From Nonomuraea zeae (GTDB taxonomy: Bacteria; Actinomycetota; Actinomycetes; Streptosporangiales; Streptosporangiaceae), in contig NZ_VCKX01000017.1 in assembly GCF_005889725.1 (NCBI RefSeq), positions 24,823-88,822 of the forward strand: a DNA stretch of 64,000 nt. The letters are read 5' to 3'. Within the stretch, counting starts at the first letter, position 1. Every line of letters starts with the position of its first letter. Positions 1 to 8,527 of the stretch are shown here, in pieces. A program made the translations under genes and the position numbers. The notes beneath the pieces are model-generated. The model worked only from the letters and a program-made list of their open reading frames with translations. It searched no databases and was not told the origin of the DNA.

Positions 1-1
1 C

Positions 2-432
2 ATCGACACCCAGACGATCAAAACCTCCACCAACCCGCCGACCACCTCACAGGGCACCGACGCCGCGAAGAAGATCGTCGGACGCAAGCGGAGCGTAGCC
101 ACCGATGCCCTACTCCTCGCCGTGGTCGTCTGCGCCGCCTCCGTCTCGGAGAACCAGGCCGGCATCCAGGTCCTCGACCAGGCCAAGGGCGCCTACCCCA
201 CTCTGGCTGCGACCTGGGTCGACACCGGTTTCAAGAACCAGTTCGCCGAACACGCCGCCGCTCTCGGAGTCAACGCCGAGGTTGTCCATCGCGACCCCGA
301 AACCCGTGGCTTCCACGTCCTCAAACGACGCTGGATGATCGAGCGAACCTTCGGCTGGCTCATGCTCCACCGCCTCCTCGCCCGCGACTACGAGACCGTG
401 CCCGCCAGCTCCGAGGCCATGATCCACATCGC
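2..432 (+). pseudogene. IS5-family transposase, 3' part, truncated
   Basis: The frame is open from the window edge and reads as the catalytic C-terminal part of an IS5/IS4-type DDE transposase. It begins DTQTIKTS, has the GRKRSVATDALLLAV block, and later the RRWMIERTFGWLMLHRLLARDYE-type block holding the final catalytic Glu. Homology stops at SSEAMIHIA near base 432, after which the frame runs into unrelated sequence, so the natural C-terminus is missing. The 5' end lies outside the window. It is probably an inactive remnant marking an insertion or rearrangement point at the left edge of the accessory region. Confidence 0.75.
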
Positions 433-440
433 CCTTCCGT

Positions 441-584
441 GCCCTATTCGACCATCCGAAGGAGGACCGGTTCACAGCAGGAGAGTTCCTCGCCGAACTG
501 CCTCATCATGGGCTGCGTGTGGATGATCGATGGGCAACGCGGATCGGCGGCGACTACGTGTTCGGTGTCGCGCGGAGGGTATGA
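441..584 (+). pseudogene. C-terminal remnant of an unidentified enzyme
   Basis: A short frame directly after the transposase remnant encodes about 47 residues ending in GGDYVFGVARRV. Its style resembles the last strand of a small-molecule methyltransferase, but this is only an impression. There is no start codon context, so it is read as the 3' stump of a gene cut by the transposase junction. Identity is uncertain. Confidence 0.3.
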
Positions 585-587
585 CGA

Positions 588-1568
588 TCACGGGCGGACT
601 GCGCCGAGCAGGCGGTTGCGCCAGTAGTCGTCGAGGTCAACCACCTTGATGACGTCGCCGGTCTGAGGAGCGTGCACCATCTTCCCGTTGCCGGCGTACA
701 TGCCCATGTGTCCGAGCCCCTTGCTGAAGAGCAGGTCTCCAGGTTGCAGCGCGTCCAGGGGGACGCGGCGGCTGGCGCCCCAGGACCACTGGGTCCACGT
801 GGTACGCGGCAGTTCGACGCCGCCGGTACGCCAGGCAGCCTGCGTGAGACCGGAGCAGTCGTAGGAGCCGGGCCCGGTGCCGCCGTACTGGTAGGGCTTG
901 CCCACCTGAGCGAAAGCGAACTGGAGCGCGCGGCGGGCGTTGCCGGAGGCCGGACCGGTGTACTCGATGCCGGGGCTGTTGGGATCGCCGGTCTGGAAGG
1001 TGCCCAGCCGTCGCAGGAGCTTGGTCTGCTCTTTGACCAGCTTGTCCACCTTCGTCTTCTCGTCGCGGACCTTATCGCGGGCGTCGTCGGCCTCCGTCAG
1101 AACACGATGTGCTTCCGCGCGCCGATTGCGCAGGTCCTTCGTCGCCGCCTCGTAGGCGAGTATCTTGGCCGCTCGGTCCTGTGCGAGTTGCTCAAGGGAG
1201 GCCATGCTGCTCAGGGCCGTCTCGGGGTTGTCTTGCAGTGCGAACGCCGGCCAGCCTCCGAACGGTCCGGCCTGATAGCTGTTGCTCGCTATCGTGGCGA
1301 GTTCTTTGCGTAGCTCGCCGGCCTGCGCATCCTTGCGGCCGAGCTCGGTGTTGAGCGTCTCGTACTTCTTCTCGGCCGACTTGTACGCCTCGTTCGCCTG
1401 GTTGTACCGCTCGACCAGTTGGTCGGCCTGTTCGTTCAGCTTCACCAGCTTGGCCCGGATCCTGGCGGGTGACGGCTCAGCAAGAGCACCGCTGGGCGCC
1501 GCGGACAGTGCGATCAAGGCTAACGCCGTGGCTACTGCTGTTCGCCAGAGCCTCGTCCGCACGGCCAC
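588..1568 (-). CDS. Secreted NlpC/P60 peptidoglycan endopeptidase with coiled-coil domain
   Basis: 326 residues. A signal peptide (about residues 1-30, ending ALA) is followed by a long charged coiled coil (about 33-185) and a C-terminal NlpC/P60 domain (about 210-326). The catalytic set is complete: Cys238 in YDCSGL, His287 in GHMGMY and His299 in VHAPQTG. Proteins of this RipA-like layout cut the D-Glu-diaminopimelate bond in peptidoglycan stems outside the cell; the coiled coil usually restrains or positions the enzyme. It stands alone. It shares the sequence style APxTGDVxKxV near the catalytic residue with the second NlpC/P60 gene at 13.2 kb, so the two enclose the copper-type genes. Confidence 0.88.
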   Translation of the reverse strand: MAVRTRLWRTAVATALALIALSAAPSGALAEPSPARIRAKLVKLNEQADQLVERYNQANEAYKSAEKKYETLNTELGRKDAQAGELRKELATIASNSYQAGPFGGWPAFALQDNPETALSSMASLEQLAQDRAAKILAYEAATKDLRNRRAEAHRVLTEADDARDKVRDEKTKVDKLVKEQTKLLRRLGTFQTGDPNSPGIEYTGPASGNARRALQFAFAQVGKPYQYGGTGPGSYDCSGLTQAAWRTGGVELPRTTWTQWSWGASRRVPLDALQPGDLLFSKGLGHMGMYAGNGKMVHAPQTGDVIKVVDLDDYWRNRLLGAVRP

Positions 1569-1744
1569 TACGACGCCTCCTCGTAAGTCTCTGGACCTGG
1601 GCCGAAATAGTACAGAAGGTACGGAGGTTCTTGCCCTGTTCTGCGCAATTCCGCCAGGCAGGCCAACTTACTATCGCTGGTAGCTGATCTGGCCTCACGT
1701 GTGGTTACGTGGACGGCAGGCATCGGGTTCAACAGACGCGTACG

Positions 1745-1780
1745 CGCCCCGGCTCCACGGATGGTCCGGGAGCCGGGGCG
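1745..1780 (-). terminator. Strong hairpin after the uspA remnant
   Basis: A perfect 12-bp stem (CGCCCCGGCTCC pairing with GGAGCCGGGGCG) with a 12-base loop lies 9 bases past the stop of the minus-strand UspA gene. There is no clear U tract, so it may be a high-GC actinobacterial terminator. Confidence 0.6.
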
Positions 1781-1788
1781 TGTACTTC

Positions 1789-2275
1789 TCAGCGTCCGGC
1801 ACCTGCTCTGCCGCCACGGCGAGCAGCGGCCAGCGGCCCGGATGGGATGATCAGTGTCGACGTGCCGGTGAAGTGCATGACCCGGGTAGCGGTGCTGCCC
1901 GACAGCAGTGCCGGCAACCTCCGGCGCCCACGGGAGCCGAGAACGATCAGCGAAGCATCGATCTCCTCCGCCAGGTCCACGATGGCCTCGGCGGCTGTCT
2001 TCTCCGGGACGGAGGCCACCCTAGGTTCGGCCTTCAAGCCGAGGGCCCGGGCTCGTCCGGCACCTTCAGCGGCCAGTTGCTCAGAGGCGTCCAAGGTTCT
2101 GGCGTCGCGGTCGCGCAGGTCCTCAAGGGCCGGGTGGCCTTCCAGGTGAGCAGCGAGGCTTTCCAGCGGGTTGGCGGGCGTAGAGAACCACGGTGGATGC
2201 TCCCGGGAAGAGGCGTGCGGTCTCTTCGGTGGCGTGCCGAGCGTCGGGTGCGTCGTAGGCGATGAGGATGGACAC
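1789..2275 (-). pseudogene. Universal stress protein (UspA), frameshifted
   Basis: A GTG start at 2275 follows a good GGGAGA ribosome site and opens with MSILIAYDAPDARHA, the classic first strand of a Usp domain. After the second strand (TVVLYARQP) the frame closes at a TGA. The expected continuation (ESLAAHLEGHPALEDLRD, then SLIVLGSRGRR and STLIIPSGP) is found one base out of phase. A single indel near 2165-2180 would restore a normal Usp protein of about 160 residues, with the ATP-binding G-x2-G-like loop near its end. Either a recent pseudogene or a sequencing error. Confidence 0.72.
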
Positions 2276-2301
2276 GGGAATCTCCCTTACGTGCGGATGG
2301 G

Positions 2302-3723
2302 TCAGCTGCGGGAGCTAGTGACCTGATCGGTGGGCGCGGCGGTGCGGGTCCGCAGGGTGATGGCGGCGATCAGGGCGCCGGCCAGGGCAATGGTGGCGGC
2401 TCCGACGAAGGCGGCGGAGAAGCCGTCGGTCAGCGCGGGCAGGTTGCCAAGTTGGTCGGCGCCGTTGGCGGCGGCGACGGCGGTCATGGCGGCCAGGCCG
2501 AGTGCGGAGCCGACCTGGTAGCTGGTGTTGACAATGCCCGAGGCCAGGCCGCCTTCCTCCGGGCGGGCGGAGGAGATGGCGGTGCCGAGGGAAGGGATGA
2601 AGGCCAGCGACATGCCGAGGGCGGCGACGATGCTGGCGGGTAGGACGTCGGTGGTGAAGCTGCCGTCCGGGCTGATCAGGGACAGCCACGCCATTCCGGC
2701 GGTTAGCAGGACGAGACCGGCTACCGTAGTCGCCTTGGGGCCGAAGCGGTTGATGGCCCGGGGTGCCAGGACGATCATGCCGATCATGATGAGGACGGTC
2801 ATCGGCAGCAGCGCGGCGCCGCTGGGGAAGGCGCTGTAGCCGAGAACCTGCTGCAGGTAGAGGTTGAGGAAGAACCACATCGGGATCCAGGCGCCGCCGA
2901 GCAGGAGCTGGGTAAGGTTGGCGGCCGACAGGTTCGGGGTGCGGAAGATGGACAGCCGCATCAGCGGCTGGCGGCGGCGGGCCTGGATGGCGACGAACGC
3001 GCCGAGCAACACCACGGCGACGGCCAGGACGAGCCACGTCTCGGCCGAGCCCCAGCCGGCCTCCGGCGCGCGGACGATGGCGTAGACGGCGGTGCCGAGG
3101 CCGAGGGTGACGGTCAGCGTGCCGAGGATGTCGATGGAGCCGCGCGTCGAGGGGGTGGCAGGCATCAGGGGTCCGGTGGCCGCGAGGGCGGCGAGCGCGA
3201 TGGGGATGTTGATGTAGAAGACCCATGGCCAGCTCAGGTACTCGGTGATGACGCCGCCGAGGAAGACGCCGGCGGTGCCGCCCGCGGGGGCGGCGGCGCC
3301 GTACAGGGCCAGGGCCTTGGTCAGCTCCTTGGGGTCGTGACCGAACAACATCATCAGCAGGGTGAGCGCGGACGGGGCGATCAACGCGGCGCCCACGCCC
3401 TGGACGGCGCGGCCAGTCAGCTCCACCCACACCTCGGGCGCGATGCCGGCCAGGAGCGAGCCCGCGAGAAGGACGAGCCAGCCGGCGCTGAAGAGCCGGC
3501 GCGCGCCGAACAAGTCCGACAGGCGGCCGCCCAGCAGGAGCAGGCCGCCGAAGGCGACGACGTAAGCGTTGAAGACCCAGGACAGGCTCTCCTGGGAGAA
3601 GCCGAGGTCCTGCTGGATGCGGGGCAGGGCCACGCCGATGATCGACGTGTCCATGATCACGATGAACTGCGCCGTGGCGATCAGGGCCAAAGCGGCCCAA
3701 CGTCGGGGCGATGGTGCAGACAT
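2302..3723 (-). CDS. MFS drug/metal exporter, DHA2 (EmrB/QacA) type
   Basis: 473 residues with about 14 hydrophobic segments. The N-terminal block AQFIVIMDTSIIGVALPRI carries the DHA2 signature around the first helix, and GGRLSDLFGARR is the MFS loop 2-3 motif. It is likely a proton-driven exporter in the cytoplasmic membrane; the substrate is not readable from sequence. I place the start at the ATG at 3723, because GGAGAG lies six bases upstream. A longer in-frame start at 3753 would run translation through the operator. Two CsoR-type palindromes immediately upstream suggest copper-responsive control. Confidence 0.88.
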   Translation of the reverse strand: MSAPSPRRWAALALIATAQFIVIMDTSIIGVALPRIQQDLGFSQESLSWVFNAYVVAFGGLLLLGGRLSDLFGARRLFSAGWLVLLAGSLLAGIAPEVWVELTGRAVQGVGAALIAPSALTLLMMLFGHDPKELTKALALYGAAAPAGGTAGVFLGGVITEYLSWPWVFYINIPIALAALAATGPLMPATPSTRGSIDILGTLTVTLGLGTAVYAIVRAPEAGWGSAETWLVLAVAVVLLGAFVAIQARRRQPLMRLSIFRTPNLSAANLTQLLLGGAWIPMWFFLNLYLQQVLGYSAFPSGAALLPMTVLIMIGMIVLAPRAINRFGPKATTVAGLVLLTAGMAWLSLISPDGSFTTDVLPASIVAALGMSLAFIPSLGTAISSARPEEGGLASGIVNTSYQVGSALGLAAMTAVAAANGADQLGNLPALTDGFSAAFVGAATIALAGALIAAITLRTRTAAPTDQVTSSRS

Positions 3724-3745
3724 GGGTACTCTCCGCTCAGATTCA

Positions 3746-3795
3746 ATACCCATAGGGGGTATACGCGATGGCTAATAAATACCAGTAGGGGGTAT
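3746..3795 (-). promoter_or_regulatory. Two CsoR-type operators upstream of the MFS gene
   Basis: ATACCCATAGGGGGTAT (3746-3762) and ATACCAGTAGGGGGTAT (3779-3795) are inverted repeats of the 17-bp class bound by CsoR copper repressors in Streptomyces. They lie 23 and 56 bases upstream of the MFS start. The same pattern recurs at four other promoters in the window. Confidence 0.65.
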
Positions 3796-3899
3796 CTGTC
3801 AAGCCTGCCTGATCAGCGTCCGTTTCCGGGTGCCCTCGCAGCACTGCCAGTACAATCAGCGCCGCAGGGCTGGCCAGCGCGAAGCCGACGGCCATCCCG

Positions 3900-4155
3900 G
3901 GCCGCGCTTGCCAAAGTGGCCACGGCACATCTGCCGGACTGGCCCGACGACATCACGCCCCATGTCCTGCGGCACTTCTGCGCCTCCCAGCTCTATCTGG
4001 CCGGGATGGATCTGCTCGCAATCCAGGAAGTCCTCGGCCACGCTTGGATCGCCACGACCATGAGATACGTTCACGTCCCCTCGACTCACGTCGAGGACGC
4101 CTGGCTCGCAGGTCAAGCGCGTGCGGTCACCCGATTGGAAGGACTACGGCGATGA
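3900..4155 (+). pseudogene. Tyrosine recombinase, C-terminal catalytic fragment
   Basis: About 85 residues encode the end of a phage-type integrase: TPHVLRHFCAS (the HxxR box), GHAWIATTMRYVHV (His plus the nucleophilic Tyr) and a charged tail. The N-terminal arm and core-binding domains are absent, and sequence further upstream belongs to the MFS promoter region, so the gene is truncated at its 5' end. The stop overlaps the start of the next gene (ATGA). It is a relic of an older mobile element and fits the idea that this region was built by successive insertions. Confidence 0.7.
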
Positions 4156-4475
4156 GGTGGAACCTGCGCCTGGCGGCCGCCAACCGCGGCATCTGGAAGG
4201 CGTCCGAGCTCCAGCGGATGCTTGCCGAGCACGGCCTGAAGATGAGTGCTGGAAAGATGTCCGGGCTCTGGTCGGGCGAGCCGGCCAGCATCAAGCTCGA
4301 CGACCTCAACGTCATCTGCGCCGTCCTCGGATGCGGAGTCGAAGAACTCCTCATCGTCGAACCCGACAAGGTCAAGCGCGTCGATGAGCAGGTCGAACAG
4401 CCCGCCGCGGTCTCGGCGGGAGGCCCGTCGGTGACACCCAAGCGCAAGGACGGGCGATCTCTCCCAGCGAGCTGA
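4152..4475 (+). CDS. Small Cro/CI-type (XRE) helix-turn-helix regulator
   Basis: 107 residues. The N-terminal two thirds form a compact HTH domain (WKASELQRMLAEHGLKMSAGKMSGLW, then SIKLDDLNVICAVLGCGVEELL) of the YozG/Cro type; the tail is polar and disordered. The start at 4152 is set by the ATGA overlap with the recombinase fragment, which implies translational coupling in the parent element. In related actinobacterial plasmids and islands this pair (integrase, then XRE) is commonly followed by a zinc-ribbon protein, and a piece of one is indeed present next. Confidence 0.78.
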   Translation: MRWNLRLAAANRGIWKASELQRMLAEHGLKMSAGKMSGLWSGEPASIKLDDLNVICAVLGCGVEELLIVEPDKVKRVDEQVEQPAAVSAGGPSVTPKRKDGRSLPAS

Positions 4476-4535
4476 TCGAGCTCGGGACCGACGCTGATGC
4501 TGCCCAGAAGCTGAACAGATTGCCTGGCCTGGGGC

Positions 4536-4720
4536 GTGTTGTTCGCCCCGCGATGCGGGGCCTGCGCCTCGTTTGCCTCCCGCCTTTCGGCTGGACGCTG
4601 CGCGGGGTGCGGTCGACGGCTGCCGCTGCGCGAGGGCTCCTGCCGGTTGTGCTGGTGCCAGGCCCGCCTCGACGCGCAGACGAACAACCCGGCTGCCGGA
4701 GTGCGATCACCCCTTCCCCG
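4536..4720 (+). pseudogene. Zinc-ribbon N-terminal fragment of a recombinase-associated protein
   Basis: The frame encodes two Cys pairs and a Cys-rich strand: PRCGACASFASRL, GRCAGCGRRLPL, then SCRLCWCQARLDA. This pattern matches the N-terminal zinc ribbon of large recombinase-linked proteins that follow XRE genes in actinobacterial mobile DNA. Shortly after, the reading frame loses any recognisable character and runs into the unrelated membrane-protein sequence. I interpret it as a 3'-truncated remnant. The exact start is uncertain. Confidence 0.42.
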
Positions 4721-4815
4721 GGACAGCCCCCACCGGCTCTTCCTGGCTCATCTGACGCCGCTCTGGGGCCGAAAGCGGCGATCCTGGGAGCGCCTGAGGG
4801 GCGGCCAGCGGGCTG

Positions 4816-5553
4816 GTGGCCGCGGTATTGCTGCTGCTGTGCTTCGTGATGGTCTGGGATGCGCCGGGGCTGGATGTGGAGGCCGGTTCCATGACCCGTT
4901 ACTTCGATGAGCGGCGCATGGCAGTGCTCACGTCGTCGCTACTGGTCACGCTGGCCGTGATGGCGTTCTTGTGGTTCACCGCGCATCTGCGGCATGTGTT
5001 GCAGCGGGCCGAAAGGGGGGCGTAGGCGTTCTCTCCCATGGTGCTGGTCTCCGGGGTGAGCCTGGCGACGGTGTGCGCGCTGAGCGTGGTGCCGCTCGCG
5101 GCGCTGGCCACGCTGACCGCATCGCCAGTGCGGCCCGCCGACCTTGAGGCGGCACGCGTCCTGTACACCGTGCATCTGCTGTCCCTGGGACCGATCAGCC
5201 TGCTGGTGGCGCTTTTCGCGGTCAGTGCCGGGGCCGCCATGGTGCGGCGGGAGATGGCCGGGCCATGGCTCGGCTGGCTGGGCATGATCGTCGCCGTGCT
5301 ATGCCTGATCGCGGGGATCGGCAGTTTCCTCGTTGCCCCGTTCGGGCCCGTGCTGGTCCTGGCCTACGCCACGGGCATCTTCTTCGCGGTGTGGATCGCC
5401 GCCGCCTCGATCACCATGCTGGTCCGTCCGGAGGTGGATCGTCCCTCTGCGGTGCGCGGGTCTTCGCCCACTGACGACGCTTGTCTGGACGGGGCGCACG
5501 ACGATCTGGAGCCTGTCAGGCCGAACAGGTCCCCGGGCCGCCCGCTCTTCTGA
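4816..5553 (+). pseudogene. Multi-helix membrane protein interrupted by an in-frame amber codon
   Basis: Two frame-identical halves are separated only by TAG at 5023-5025. The first half has a hydrophobic start, an extracytoplasmic loop (RYFDERRMAVL) and a second helix ending FLWFTAHLRHVLQRAE. The second half supplies four more helices (residues starting VLVSGVSLATVCAL). Together they match the usual layout of small five- to six-helix actinobacterial membrane proteins of unknown function. The likely native start is lost at the 5' junction. Reading it as one gene with a nonsense mutation is an inference; two separate small proteins is the alternative. Confidence 0.55.
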
Positions 5554-5729
5554 CAGTCCAGCACCGCATCTTTGGACCTGTCTCCGTTGAGGAATCCCGG
5601 GCGAGCGCTGAGCATGTCGCGACAGGCCCGCTCATTGCCATATCTTGGGCCTTTCGGCACTGTTCACCAGGCCTTTTGATGTCAACCTTGAACAGGAGAA
5701 GAATCTGCCAGGATCAGGAGGGGCCAGGA

Positions 5730-6194
5730 ATGAACGCGGACGACTGCTGGTCGGATCCGATCCATGGCGACGGCCCTCGGGTGCTCGTCGTGCTGGACGG
5801 CTCTTTGGCGAGTCTGGCGGCTTTGCGCGTGGCGGTGACCGAAGCCCGCCGGCGTCACGCCCACCTGCAGGCGATCCGCGTGCTGCCTGGCGTCGGTGCC
5901 CTGCCTGGTCTCCCCGACGGGCACGAGTTCTTTGCCCGGCTACGAGAGGGGGTGTGGGCATCCCTCCGGGAGGCGCTGGGACGGGTCCCGGCCGACATCG
6001 ATATCAGCACGGCGGTGGCGCGCGGCGCGGGTCCGGCGCTGGTCGCTATGGCCGGCGGGGAAGACGACCTTCTAGTACTGGGCGGGGGCGAGGGGCGGTT
6101 GCTGCGCCGATGGCGTTCGGCGGCGGTGAGTCGCTACTGCGTCACCCACGCTCGATGCCCGGTGCTCACCGATGTCGGAACTAGTCCGTCATAG
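5730..6194 (+). CDS. Universal stress protein, single Usp domain
   Basis: 154 residues. A Rossmann-like Usp domain is visible: RVLVVLDGSLASLAALRVAV (strand 1 and first helix), a central LLVLGGGEG loop and the closing CVTHARCPVLTD strand. The start at 5730 is chosen because AGGAGGGGCCAGGA lies just upstream. The ATP-binding GxxG-x9-G(S/T) motif is altered (GGGEGRLLRRWRSAAV), so nucleotide binding is uncertain. It is the intact counterpart to the frameshifted UspA at 1.8-2.3 kb. Confidence 0.78.
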   Translation: MNADDCWSDPIHGDGPRVLVVLDGSLASLAALRVAVTEARRRHAHLQAIRVLPGVGALPGLPDGHEFFARLREGVWASLREALGRVPADIDISTAVARGAGPALVAMAGGEDDLLVLGGGEGRLLRRWRSAAVSRYCVTHARCPVLTDVGTSPS

Positions 6195-6210
6195 TTCTCG
6201 ACGGGCAAGC

Positions 6211-7089
6211 TCAGTCGGTGGGGGAGAAGGCTGTGGTGAAGGTCTCGCCACCGTTCTTGGACTGCAGCACTGTGCCGTCCTCCAGGGCGGCCAACAGGCG
6301 CTGCCGGTCTACGGCGGTGAAGGCGGCAGCCTGTGCGGGTAACTTTCCGGTGGCCGACCAGGTTTTGCCGGAGTCCTGGCTAGTGTGGATTTGGCCGTCG
6401 GCTCCGGCGCCCACGATCACTTCGCCGGGCAGGACATCGATGTGGCTGAGCAGGGGAGCCTTCGTGAGGTCGATGTAGTTCAGCCCGCCGTCCTCGCTGA
6501 CCTTCAGCCCGTCGGGCGTGGTGGCGTAGATGCGGGACGTCCGCTCGGCGCTCGCCCCAAGGTCGATCACCTTCTCCTCGGTGCCCTGTGTCCAGGAGGT
6601 GCCGCCATCGATGCTGCGCCAGACCTTCGAGGTCTGGCTGTCGTAGGCGTACAGGTTGTCTCCGGCGGGCTGGATGGAGTGAAAGTCGGCCGAACCGTCT
6701 TCCGAGATTGTCTTCCAGGTGAGCCCGGAATCCGTCGACTTGATGAGGCCGAGATGCGGCGGTCGTTCGGCAGAGGCATCCTCCGCCGAGGGGTGCCCGC
6801 TGGCCAGGAACGTCTTCGGGCCCATGATGGTGAAGCCCATGTGGTCCTGGTCGCGGTCGGCGACCCGGGTGGCGGCCGTAGGTGAAGTGATCTTGAACAG
6901 CCCGTAGTGGCCCGCTACGTAAAGAATTCCATCGGCCGGGTCGACGCCGAGTCCGTGCACATGTCCGATGCCCAGATCCGCATGGGCCGTGCCGCCCGGT
7001 GCCTGTGCCGCCTGGCCGCAGGCGGCAAGCGTGACGCCCAATGCGATTGCGGCGGCACCCATGCGTAGCTGCTGTCCCGCGAACTTCAT
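6211..7089 (-). CDS. F510_1955-type BNR-repeat lipoprotein
   Basis: 292 residues. A lipoprotein signal ends LAAC with the lipidated Cys at residue 24. The rest is a beta-propeller rich in Asp-box/BNR motifs (STDSGLTW, SIDGGTSW, SEDGGLNY, SQDSGKTW, SKNGGETF). The family is named F510_1955 glycosylhydrolase, though the sialidase catalytic residues are not evident. It is often found beside copper-handling genes in actinobacteria, which fits CopZ, DUF305 and DUF4396 nearby. It is presumably anchored on the outer face of the membrane. Biochemical role unknown. Confidence 0.75.
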   Translation of the reverse strand: MKFAGQQLRMGAAAIALGVTLAACGQAAQAPGGTAHADLGIGHVHGLGVDPADGILYVAGHYGLFKITSPTAATRVADRDQDHMGFTIMGPKTFLASGHPSAEDASAERPPHLGLIKSTDSGLTWKTISEDGSADFHSIQPAGDNLYAYDSQTSKVWRSIDGGTSWTQGTEEKVIDLGASAERTSRIYATTPDGLKVSEDGGLNYIDLTKAPLLSHIDVLPGEVIVGAGADGQIHTSQDSGKTWSATGKLPAQAAAFTAVDRQRLLAALEDGTVLQSKNGGETFTTAFSPTD

Positions 7090-7130
7090 GTCGCGAGTCT
7101 ACAACTTACTACTATCGCCCCTCGTAGCAG

Positions 7131-8081
7131 CTAGAGGGTCAGGAAGGAATGACAGTGATGGGCGAGGAACGCGGCCACGCCCGGCGCCGCCGCCAGCGTG
7201 GCAGGTCCCGCGAGCAGCGCGGTGATCGCCACCAGCCCGGCGATTCGCTCCCGCCGGCCGAGCGGCGTCTGCGGGTGCAGCATCCGGCGGACGCGAGTCA
7301 GCGCCGTCTCGCCGCCCGCGCCCAGTGCGAACGCCGGCACCTTTCCCGTCGCGAGGCCGACCAACGCGGTCGCGATGTGGATGCGCTGGTGGCGGCGAGC
7401 CGCGACGTCGTCGGCCAGCAGCTCGACCAGGCGCGCGACCTCCGCACGGGCCTGCTCGAACAGGGGCACGCGAGGGAATGCCCGGGCCAGGGCTTCGGCG
7501 GCGGCGAGTACCAGGTGGTGGCGCCCCCGCAGGTGCGCCTGTTCGTGGGCGAGCACGGCGGCGACCTGTTCGGGGGCGAGTGAGCGTAGCGCGCCGGTGG
7601 TGATGACCGCGTGGCCCCTCCAGCCGGGCAGGCAGTACACCAGGCGCTCGTCATAGTCGACCACGAGCGCGTCGAGGTCACCGTCGTGTTTGCCGAGAAG
7701 CGACAGCGCTTCGGCGTGCCGGCGACGTTCGCGGCGCGCACGGAGCAGGACCGCGGCGCCCGTGTAGGCGATTCTGATCAGGAGAAGCCCGGCGCCGGCG
7801 AGACTCGCGCGGGTGCCGACCGAACTCAGGGCCGCCTCGTCGTGAAGCAGCGCGGCGCAGGCCTCGAACAGATCGGCCAGGCCGTGCCCCACCACGGAGG
7901 CGGGCACGGCGAGGGCGAACGCCGACAACAGCGCCGAGGCGATCACCGACACCCCGGCCGCCTGCCACATGGCGATCGCCAGTCGCGGCGCGCGGTCGGC
8001 CCAGGAGGCCCGCCTGAGCACCTTCGGCAGCGCCAGCGCCGCGAAGAGGCCGTACAAGGTCAGGACGATCGCCACGATCAT
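7131..8081 (-). CDS. M56-family membrane metallopeptidase (BlaR1/MecR1-like, no sensor domain)
   Basis: 316 residues with four to five membrane helices and a zinc site HEQAH at about residues 179-183, plus a downstream ELLADD-type third ligand region (VELLADDVAARRH). There is no penicillin-binding sensor domain. Such proteins pair with BlaI repressors and are thought to cleave or inactivate them on a signal. The start at 8081 overlaps the blaI-like stop (ATGA), so the pair is a coupled operon. Confidence 0.85.
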   Translation of the reverse strand: MIVAIVLTLYGLFAALALPKVLRRASWADRAPRLAIAMWQAAGVSVIASALLSAFALAVPASVVGHGLADLFEACAALLHDEAALSSVGTRASLAGAGLLLIRIAYTGAAVLLRARRERRRHAEALSLLGKHDGDLDALVVDYDERLVYCLPGWRGHAVITTGALRSLAPEQVAAVLAHEQAHLRGRHHLVLAAAEALARAFPRVPLFEQARAEVARLVELLADDVAARRHQRIHIATALVGLATGKVPAFALGAGGETALTRVRRMLHPQTPLGRRERIAGLVAITALLAGPATLAAAPGVAAFLAHHCHSFLTL

Positions 8082-8452
8082 GAGCTGCGTCTCCCCGGCG
8101 GGTACACCTGGAGCGCCGCCTCCAAGGCGCTGGCCTCCTCCGAGGTCAGGCGCTCGAGGAAGTGGACCAGCGTGGCCGCCCTGTTGCCGCTCGCGGCCAG
8201 GGATGCGCGCATGACGTCGGCGGTGTAGGCCTCCTTGGAGGACACCGCCTCGTAGATGTAGGCGCGGCCCACCGGCTGGCGCTTGAGCAGGCCCTTGGTG
8301 TGCAGCTTGTCCATCACAGTCATGACAGTGGTGTAGGCGAGAGTGCGCTCCTGCCGAAGGTGCTCCAGGACATCCCTGACCGAGGCAGGAAGCTTGATGG
8401 CCCACATGTGATCCATGATCGTGGACTCGAGCTCCCCTAGGCCACGCACCAT
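8078..8452 (-). CDS. BlaI/MecI/CopY-family transcriptional repressor
   Basis: 124 residues. The winged helix (LGELESTIMDHMWAIKLPASVRDV, then TLAYTTVMTVMDKLHTKGLL) is followed by a dimerisation helix pair rich in Leu. The family either responds to beta-lactams or copper (CopY), or is cleaved by a partner M56 protease; the partner gene is directly downstream and overlaps by four bases. It lacks the CxC motifs of CopY, so metal sensing by this protein itself is unlikely. It probably controls its own operon and perhaps nearby envelope genes. Confidence 0.87.
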   Translation of the reverse strand: MVRGLGELESTIMDHMWAIKLPASVRDVLEHLRQERTLAYTTVMTVMDKLHTKGLLKRQPVGRAYIYEAVSSKEAYTADVMRASLAASGNRAATLVHFLERLTSEEASALEAALQVYPPGRRSS

Positions 8453-8527
8453 GTGATCGTCCCTCCGCCCGCAATATGCCCGAATGCTACCGGTGATCGT
8501 AGATGGCTGGCCAGAAGTGCCCGCTCC

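Noticed and set aside
3337..3890. Long plus-strand frame leading into the recombinase fragment
   Set aside because: It runs antisense to the MFS exporter and through its promoter; only the part after about 3900 has protein-like homology.
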